A stretch of DNA of 64,000 bases from Trematomus loennbergii. Taxonomy: Eukaryota; Chordata; Actinopteri; Perciformes; Nototheniidae. Under the pieces are notes generated by a model. The model worked only from the letters and a program-made list of their open reading frames with translations, had not been told where the DNA came from and did not search any database. Below, piece after piece: positions 55,561 to 64,000 of the stretch. Position 1 is the stretch's first letter; every line of letters begins with the position of its first letter. Where the stretch lies: NCBI GenBank assembly GCA_012861695.1, contig JAAOOA010000399.1, positions 13,002,731 to 13,066,730 of the forward strand, given 5' to 3'. A program made the translations under genes and the position numbers.

Positions 55561-57861
55561 AGGTGCCAGAACCCCCGACCCATGTGCTGCGAGCTATAAT
55601 TAGCATACCATTTTCTTTCCCTTTCCTGACAGGCCATATCACTCATCTGCACCATGGCAGCTATGTAAAAACAGAATTAGGAGCGTCTATAATTGCCTTG
55701 CGTACGTACTGTACACAAGTCACAGAACGCTGCATCGTTCAGTTCAGCACGCTCCTAATACACAGTCATCTTGTTCCCTTGGATATGAGGCATCAGGCAT
55801 GCTGAGTCACAGACGCTTCCCAAAAGAGAGTTTAAGATTCAGAATGGAGGAGGAATTCATTCAGTAAAATGAGGTAGTTGCACAGTGTCAACCACCCATG
55901 TGAGGATGAGCCACATGGGACACATGATGAGGACTGTGGAGGATAACATGAGAGGGGGTTTCTGTGTGTGAGACTGGTGGGAAGATTTGTGTCTATATGT
56001 GTTAAGTGTAAAAGGAAAGGTGACATCTGATGACCACTACTGCATTCTGGGACATCACATAGCCTTTACCATGGAGCTACACAAACAACAACATGCGTCA
56101 CTAGAGATTCACTTTCTCAACAAAATGCAGCCTTGTTTCCATTCAGGACACACTGAATATATACTGTCTAATTAGGGAGAAGTATTCCTTGGCAGGGCGG
56201 GCCAGCTTGCACTGGGATTGAAGCCTTGTTCTAAAAATGCTGGCAGAGCTGCTTCACTGTGTCCACAACACTCTGCCTGTCTGCCGCAGGACTCTGGCTA
56301 AGGTCATTGGAGTTCATAACTGCATCACATCCTCTGCAGACAGGAATCCATTTGTGAAAGCATCTGCATCACTTGTGTTGTCACTTCCTGCAGAAACCAC
56401 CACCCTTGTCTTCAATGCCGTGGGTGATAACTGGACAAGATGATTAAATCGACCTACTGATAGAGGGAAAGCCTCCCTTCGTCAACAATATGTCAAAGCC
56501 ACTTATATCATCTATCAAAGGTAATAGAGTCATTGACAGAAGTAAGCAGCCACTGCTATTAGAGCAGCTACAATTCAGCAAACCATAAAAGTCTAATGGA
56601 AAACAACCGACTGTTCTCGAGCATCCATATTAAAATAGCTTATCCAAACAAAGATGGCAAAAGGATTCTGGCCTGTGACATAGCTGTGGTTCTGGTTCTC
56701 CTGTACCTTTGGTGTGACTCAGTCAAACGATCACACGCGGCGTCTCCTTACAAGGACAAAGACAGCAGGAGGGTTGGAGCCTGTGTCAACTCATAGACAT
56801 CTGTTTACCGCCAGACACATCCTCTGTAATCTTGCTCTTATAAATCAAAAAATAACTGTGCGGTCTTACAGATGTGTTAATTCATTCTGCAAAGCACACT
56901 GAATGGAAAAGTCAGTGGTTTCCTTTCCTTTTGGGGAAGCAGAAATAACCTTAAACAGATAGTAAGCAGATCCAAAATTGAATCAACATAAATATACTAT
57001 CTAATTAACATTAGGATAATTAAAAGTCCTGCACAGAACAAATCATCTCTATTTTAACTTTGGGTTATGGATTGGGTAATGTTTCCTCCTACTCAATCTA
57101 ATAAGGGAATAGTTTTCTTCAGAGACGCATGATTAACTGCAGTAGCGCTTAAGCAGAATTGAAAAAAAATTGATGGAAGCAAAAAAACTACATATTCTTT
57201 GATTAATGAAACATGGTGAATTAGGAGGTTAAAGAAATGCAACAATAATAAATACAGTGTCTTACACCAAACTGACATTTTCTCATACGTTTTTTGTCTA
57301 TTGGACAATAGCATTCCTGCAGCACCTGCCAACGAACACTCCCTGCCTTGTGTGGTATGTCTGGGAGTTTGCACGCAGGCTGCCTCAATGGTTTCCCATC
57401 GCTGTGCCGGAGGACACATCCAAATCTTTTGTACTAATGTTCCTGTGCTTGATACTTTTTAATGACAGGGCTCATAGTGATATTTTCATGGCTTCCATAA
57501 TTATTTAATATAAATGGTTGATTTATAGCCTCCAGATATAAATCATAAAACATGATATCAAGGTTGCTTTTTCATGATTACTCATTTTTTTGATGATCAC
57601 ATTTTTATCTGATGTTCGAATGCAATAGGCGGTAAATACCAAAGGAGCTCAGCGAAAACGTTGAGGTGTGGTTGCATATCAATCCACAAAGCCTCTGTTG
57701 CTCATTGCAAATAAAAAAGTGAGTAGGACAACACCCTGTTTAAACTCTGCGATACTAGAGCGTGTTACTTGCTGTGTTGAATTTCTCAGTAACCATACAT
57801 TACAAGCTCCAAAACTGATCCTATGCATTAAAGCCGATTCATCTTTAAACGTTAAGAGACC

Positions 57862-58251
57862 TTAAAGGTGGGGTAGGTAAGTTTGAGAAACCGACTCGAG
57901 ATACACTTTTTGTTATATTCCATGGAATGCTCTTAACATCCCGATAGCAATGAATATCTTAAGTGCTTTGACAAAAAATCCATAAAAAAATGTCATCTGT
58001 GGAAGCCGTAGTACTGTAAAAAGCACGACAAGTCATTTTAGCCGGCCCGGCTAAAATAACTGGATGGCCTACCTGCCTGTCAGCCTTCCATCTGTGCACA
58101 GACTTATCTCATGCCCTCATTGGTCATGTGCGCGTTCGTGTGTGTTGGAGGAGGGGCTCTGTAAGGAAGTGGCAGATTTTTTCCGGTTGTGTATTTTGAA
58201 ATTCTAGCGATCTCGAGCTGGTTTCTCCAAAATTACCTACCCCACCTTTAA
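57862..58251 (-). mobile_element. TTAA-flanked inverted-repeat element, copy 3
   Basis: 390 bp with perfect termini TTAAAGGTGGGGTAGGTAA and TTACCTACCCCACCTTTAA, opposite in orientation to copy 1. The interior closely matches copy 1. It lies in the long iffo2 intron. Confidence 0.85.
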
Positions 58252-61200
58252 TACACTACTTCTAATTTATTAAATTTCCCCCTCAAGATGCTGCCTCCTC
58301 AAACTATTTGATTTTAACAACTTTATGCTATCTAAATGTTTATTGTTATCATGTGATAACAAGTAACTGCACCTATAGGCTATACACCTACAACCGCATC
58401 TACAGCATCCAAAATAATCAGTATTTCAATCAACATATCTCTACTGCATTAGTTTATGCTAGGTGTACCTTTTTAACTGGCAGCTGTGTACATAAATTAA
58501 ACTGTTGCTTGGCCATATTCCTGACAAACATCAAAAATAAATTCCTACATACACTCATAAATACCTGAAAATTAAATAACAGGTAATGTCTTTGTTATTT
58601 ATAGATTAAACTGTGTATAAACCTTATTAGGTGATATAGGATTGTAATGTTTGGCCAAAATCAGAGGTTAGTGGAGTATACTGGAAACAAATTATGATCA
58701 GTTAAAGTCTATATGTATAAACATTATAATAATATAATTCAAATTACAAAGCTCTTAGAGCCCTTATTAATTGTTAATTTTTGTGACACAAACGGTCATG
58801 TGCATTTTCTAAAGCAAGGCCCCATAAAATAGAAAACGTCTAAACACTTTAATGAGATTTTAATAGGGCCATTACAATTCATTCTCATGAGGGCAGGCAA
58901 TAGTAAAACAGGAAGTGTTATATGATAACAGATTGAAGGATCAATATATCTGGCTACATGCAGGACAAACATCCATTCAGCTGCTCGTATGAAATGAAGC
59001 CTCTGGCAGCTTTGACAAATCATATGTGAGAGTCCAGAGTGATTCAATTCCTCCCATGGATCCCATAGGTGCCTATAAAATGCCTTCTCCATGACTCCAA
59101 CATTCCCCACCCTGTGTGCAATTATACGCCGCACAAGCCAACCCATGATTTACTCTCAGAGCAGATTCTTCCAACAATTTTGGGCGGATAGGAGGAGCAT
59201 GATGGGAAGTAGCGTCTGCGGCACAAAGATCTGAAAGAGTAAGCAATGTAAGGTTTTCCTCAGAGATAAAAAAGGGGGAGATATGTGTGTAGTAGGTCAT
59301 CGATTGAACGCCCTGATGACTCCACAGAGACACAATGTGGCGTGCTAATGATGCAGCGATGTGAAATGGATCATGTTGAGGGTCTCTGCTGACGAGACAA
59401 CCCACCAAGGTCAAAGCTCATTTCATTGCCCTGCTCCACCTCCTTCCATGACCTCTATTCATATTCATAACACAACCGCACACACACATATACACATTTA
59501 TCCTCTATCTCCCCATCTTCTCAAGCCATCTTGTGACCATGGAAACCGTGTGATCGGATGTGCATGCAGATGAGTTTCTGTCTCACTTAATCATGTAAAC
59601 TGTGCACAGAGATCTTGACCTCACTGACGGACGATTCCTCTGCTTTATGTTTCACAGGCATGGGGAGACTTAAATATAGCCATCCCATCCCAGACACGAG
59701 ACAGACACCAGCAGGCCGAGCATGAGGTATGTTCATGTTGCTAAGTGACCGCAGACATTTTCCCAAGCCACCATTAACAGTGCCGCTTAGGGAGGGAGTA
59801 AATTATGCTAATAGCTAATAGACAGATTTTTGTTGTAATGTTGTATTGAATTCGTTTATATCCTGTTTCCAAGAGGAGAAGTTTAAATATGTGTGGTAAC
59901 TTCATAGAGTACAAAAACATTTAAAATATATTTACAGAACATGTTCTACTCCTGAAAGAGGTAGGTATTGATCAATGTAATATTATAGGTAAAAAACCTT
60001 CTTTGCTTCCCAACTATCTTGCTTCTGAATGACGACTCGATTACATAGAATCATATGCTGCAGGTCTGACGGCAGCAACAAGACTATGTCATGCTAGCTA
60101 AATGCTAACTGCGTCATAAATCACAACAACATATTGTTGGTTAGTTGGTATAATATTTACCATTTTAGTTTTGTATGTAAGCAAGCAATCATTTGTTAAT
60201 TAGCATTAAATAAAAGTACAGTTGAGGCTGATAGGATTGTCGTTAGAATTCAACCAACACAAATCCTGACCAGATGATGGCTATCCTCCCAAAAAAACAG
60301 ACAGGTTGAGACCGTGTGTGACTATGATGACCAAATCAGTTCAGCTTTGCTATGAAATATGAAGACAGCATCCTAAATTCATCATCATTCAATCCCATCT
60401 CTCTTTATTGGTCTGCTCAGCTTGCCTTCAATCAAAGGATTACAAAGTTGTAGAGATATCTCTCACTGAGTATTTTCCCTTTATGGCATGGTTCCTTCAG
60501 AAGGGAAACAGGAAACAGATGAATAATTGGGCTTTGCGAAATAGGGGAACATTCCTCCAGGTCATTCAACTTGTGAATGCCGATTTGCTAGCAAATAAAA
60601 ATGTATGCTTTCTTTTTTCAATACAAATTCGTAGTTTTGTACTTTTTTATTTTCTCTACTCAACTTTTTATTTCAAGCCCTACTAAGTGCAGCATTGAAT
60701 CACATTTAGACAAGCCGCCACCTTTTCTAGCAGCACAAATCACTTGGTACGCCCCTGTCAAAGTCTGGGATGTAATGTATGTTTTGTAACAGATTAGATA
60801 AAAAGACATTAACATTGAGGATGACAGGTTATAAACCCTGGGAAATGTCATCTTTTAGTTTGATGAATGTTCTTGACCAGACATTGGCCCCTTAATTAAA
60901 GTTCTTGCCATAGCCATATGTTTGTACTGCATTTAAACAGGGAAGAAGCTTCAACAAACATCACTTGTGTTAGGGATCTGCATGCATCATTAGCAGACTA
61001 AAACGACTTAATGTAGACATTTACTCTAAATCCTGGCACAATGGAACCATTTCAACATTGAAGGAGCTTTGAGAAGCAAGTTCAGGCAGAATGAACTCTT
61101 GAATAACATGGACTAGCTAAAACACAACACAGCAACATTAACACAATATATATATATACAACCTGAATACAAATCATGTTCCTGACATTTATTTGGGACA

Positions 61201-61599
61201 AGGTGTGATTATAATGAACGGTTTAACGTTAACTGATCAAAGCATCTCTCTGAAGGGTTTGGTGCAACATTGGCGGATCCTCCCTTAAGGGTCTGACAGA
61301 TAATTGAGCACCAATGTTGTAACTTGTCTAATCCTCCCTAGTGACCCAGCTCCAGAATATTGCCAAACTGATTTCCCCCTAACAATATGGGTGTGAGATT
61401 GACTTGTTTGCACTGCGCACATGCTTTATCTTATTGCTTTACTAAATCAATCAAAGTTTAGTTATATAGCCCAATACTCCTAAAGTCTGTTTCTTTACTT
61501 TTGTCTTAGGCATGTCAAGACCTTTAGAGAAGATGAAAGAATGTTGGGGTAATTGACTTCAAATGAACTTATGTAAGTGTTGATAATGGCAAAACTGTT

Positions 61600-62822
61600 A
61601 ATGGTAGATCAAATCAAATCAAATCAAATCAAGGTTTATTTATAGAGCACATTTAAAAGCGATTTTTGGTCGGGCCAAAGTGCTGTACATGTAATAACTA
61701 CAATCACATAAAAACACATTTCTATAATCACAATAAAAGACAATAAATTACAACAGATATTTAAAAAGAAAACACAGGGAAAAGTCAGGAGTCGTGCTCC
61801 GCTCTGACTAAAAGGCCAGGGAGAAGAAGTGTGTCTTAAGAGTAGATTTAAAAACCCCTAGGGTCTGGGCCGACCTCACATGGAGGGGCAGAGTGTTCCA
61901 GAGCCTCGGGCCAGCTGCTGCGAAGGCTCGGTGCCCTCGGGTTTTGAGCCTGGTCTTGGGCACTATCAGCAACAGCTGGTCAGCAGACCTTAAAGCTCTG
62001 GCTGGGGTGTAGCGCTGGAGGAGTTCAGCTATATAGGCCGGAGCCAGCCCATTTAGTGCTTTAAAAACAAATAAAAGGAGTTTAAAATCAATTCGAACTG
62101 GAAGCCAGTGCAGTGAGGCCAGAATTGGGGTGATGTGGTCACGCTTTTTGTGGCCAGTGAGTAGACGTGCAGCTGCGTTCTGGACTAGCTGCAGGCGTTT
62201 AATTGACGCCTGGTCCATACCCACGTACAGAGCGTTGCAGTAGTCCAACCTCGAGGTAACAAAGGCATTAATAACCCTTTCCAGGTCCTCAAACGATAAA
62301 AACGACATAGTCTTGGCCAATAGTCGTATTTAAAAAAAGCAGGTTTTGACTACGCTGCTGACCTGCTTATCGAATTTAAAAGCGCTATTGAAGGTCACTC
62401 CAAGGTTCGTGACAGAGGGGGGATATTATTTTTGAGGGAGCCCAGAATATCAACCTGGGAGGCTAGAGGTTGGGGTCCAAAAAAGATAACCTCAGTCTTG
62501 CTCTCATTGAGGTTGAGGAAATGTTGGCTCAGCCAGGATTAAGCAGTCCATCAATAGCTGTAATGAGTTAACATTTGAATTGAGTGGCAGATAGATCTGT
62601 ACATCGTCGGCGTAGCAGTGGAAGGGGATGTTGTGTTTTGTGAGAATTGAACCTAGGGGCAGTATGTACAGTCGAAAAAGGATGGGGCCCAAAATCGAGC
62701 CTTGGGGAACCCCACAGGTAAGAGGGGCTATGGCTGAGGAGAAGGCACCTAGCTGCACTGAGAAGCTACGGTCTGTCAGGTAGGACCTGAACCATGCAAG
62801 GGATCTTTGTTGAGACATGCAA
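61600..62822 (-). mobile_element. 5'-truncated CR1/L2-clade LINE, reverse transcriptase remnant
   Basis: On the minus strand, from 62818, it reads reverse-transcriptase core motifs: LTCGVPQGSILGPILFRLYI and the catalytic YADD in CYADDVQIYLPL. After damage between about 62530 and 62330 (frame breaks and a TAA within CFF-stop-IRLLAK), it runs from 62320 to 61808 as the RT C-terminal part (VINAFVTSRLDYCNALYVGM, LQLVQNAAARLLTG, HWLPVRIDFKLLLFVFKALN). The 3' end is a 3' UTR with GGTTTATTTATAGAGCACAT on the plus strand and an ATCAA repeat tail at 61610-61632. The endonuclease and 5' RT parts are missing. It is a dead copy. Confidence 0.88.
61610..61632. repeat. (ATCAA)n tail of the LINE
   Basis: About four to five AATCA units directly at the 3' end of the element. 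Confidence 0.85.
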
Positions 62823-63737
62823 AGGTGTTGCCACGGTGAAACCGCCCAAAACGTAATGGTTTATTATGTTTATAAAAATTGACAGCTAAATGTCTCTGCT
62901 GGGAAAACTGGCACAAAGTCAAAAAGTGAATGTCAACAACCACTCTTACTAGCTTAAGAATGACTGCCAAGCAACGGGAGAGTTAGATTTTAAAAATAAT
63001 GTTTGACTCGTATCCAAATCATTCACACTGTAGTAAAATAACAACTATCATATAAATCAATCAATAATCAGTGATCGACTATTATATTATACAGAGGGGG
63101 AAATCAGCTGTTCCTGCGGTATTAATCTTCAACGCAAAATGACCCCACCCCTGATCCATCAAAGCACCCTTTTGTGCGGATAACTTGCGGTTATTTTCCA
63201 TTTATTTCAGTCTTTGCAATCCAAATTATAGGTCGATCATAATAGCTCTGATCCCTGGCTGTTGACTCACACACACAGTACAATGTTAGGACATTTAACT
63301 TGTAAAGGCACTTCACAGAGCGGCTTTGAGTTAGATGTTGTGGTTGACAAATGACAGATTTGTGAGATTCCTAGGAAGTGCACAAGAATGGCAGCGCAAC
63401 CAGCAGTCTGCATGCCCAGGCCATGTTCGGGTGGAGTTGCCTGGGAGTGACAGTGAAGAAGAAAAGAAGATGAAGATGTTCCCTTTTGGCACAAGTCCTC
63501 ACCGGTCAGGGTGTGTTCAGTGAAATTATCCGAGAGCAATGAGACATCACCACTACTGTCTTTTGTACCGCTGGGTAAACACACCTGAAGCAATAACCCC
63601 GTGAGTAACTTTAAATCTGTGGCCTCTGTACTGTGAGGAAATCTGGTTTCTAAACCACAGTTATTATTTAATTATTTTAGTACATCCAGTTCCCCCGCAT
63701 GTTGAGATTGAATTGTTTTCCATTTTGAGTGTTGTTA

Positions 63738-63925
63738 GATAGACTGCATTCATATAGTGCCTTTATCAATGTGCCTTACAATGTGGCTCTCATTTACCCA
63801 CAAAGCACAGCGAGCTGCCACACAGGCCACTGACCTTCAGGGTTCAGTGTCTCGTTCAAGGACGTGGTAGAACCAACCTCGCAGATCTGACCCACTCTAC
63901 TTCTTGAACCAGTCTATGAATCAAC
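63738..63925 (+). repeat. Teleost dispersed repeat (ATAGTGCCTTT..TACAATGTGGCTC type)
   Basis: Words TTCATATAGTGCCTTTATCA, TGTGCCTTACAATGTGGCTC, TTTACCCACAAAGCACAGCG, GGTTCAGTGTCTCGTTCAAG and CTCGCAGATCTGACCC match the common fish repeat in which ATAGCGCTTT is followed by TGCCTTGCTCAAGG. Confidence 0.55.
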
Positions 63926-64000
63926 TACTGTAGCAGACTCGTAAGATTATCATGTTCCAGCCACTCAAATGTGTATTTTTAATGGTTTTGGTTTTCCCAA

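Larger units (their letters stand above)
54765..64000. other. iffo2 upstream intron, at least 9.2 kb
   Basis: No further iffo2 exon was found before the right edge, which fits the long first intron of this family. It holds repeats at 55340, 57862, 61600 and 63738. Other open frames show no conserved domain. Confidence 0.6.

Overview
The window is nuclear DNA from a teleost fish, most likely a percomorph. Coding exons are short and separated by AT-rich introns with GT..AG borders. There are very long CA/GT microsatellites, teleost-type SINE, LINE and TTAA-flanked elements, and proteins with typical fish features. There is nothing prokaryotic, no CRISPR array and no operon.

Four protein-coding genes can be supported. 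(1) pparg (+): eight coding exons between 15140 and 27776, encoding the nuclear receptor PPAR-gamma, with one or two candidate non-coding 5' exons far upstream (about 540-774 and 4933-5010). (2) An alpha-1-acid-glycoprotein / tributyltin-binding-protein-like lipocalin (-), 36839 down to 34547, with a TATA box; one middle exon cannot be found. (3) terf2ip/RAP1 (+), seven coding exons from 39830 to 45267, with an ETS-type promoter and a non-coding first exon near 38340-38425. (4) The 3' part of iffo2 (-), seven exons from 54764 down to 48702; its large first exon lies beyond the right edge. terf2ip and iffo2 are tail-to-tail, with poly(A) signals about 150 bp apart.

The rest is intron or intergenic sequence carrying repeats: (GT)n of about 263 bp at 6750; CA repeats at 7172, 9007, 9275 and 12861; a tRNA-type SINE at 23349; a teleost interspersed repeat at 26593; three copies of a TTAA-flanked inverted-repeat element (20793, 35136, 57862); a second TTAA inverted-repeat element (37396-38020); and a 5'-truncated CR1/L2-clade LINE (61600-62822).

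The most striking signal is technical or biological but real in the text. At least five separate single-base losses break otherwise perfectly conserved coding exons: pparg 26373, terf2ip 41240, 43402 and 44160, and iffo2 49886. A sixth is probable at the terf2ip 41436/42913 junction. The lipocalin has a homopolymer length error and a damaged splice donor. Because unrelated conserved genes are all hit, mostly in short homopolymers, indel errors from an unpolished long-read assembly explain this better than pseudogenisation. I found no credible new biological system. The best biological leads are the fish-specific PPAR-gamma ligand-pocket substitutions, a possible 6-nt microexon in iffo2, the missing lipocalin exon beside nested transposons, and the TTAA element family.
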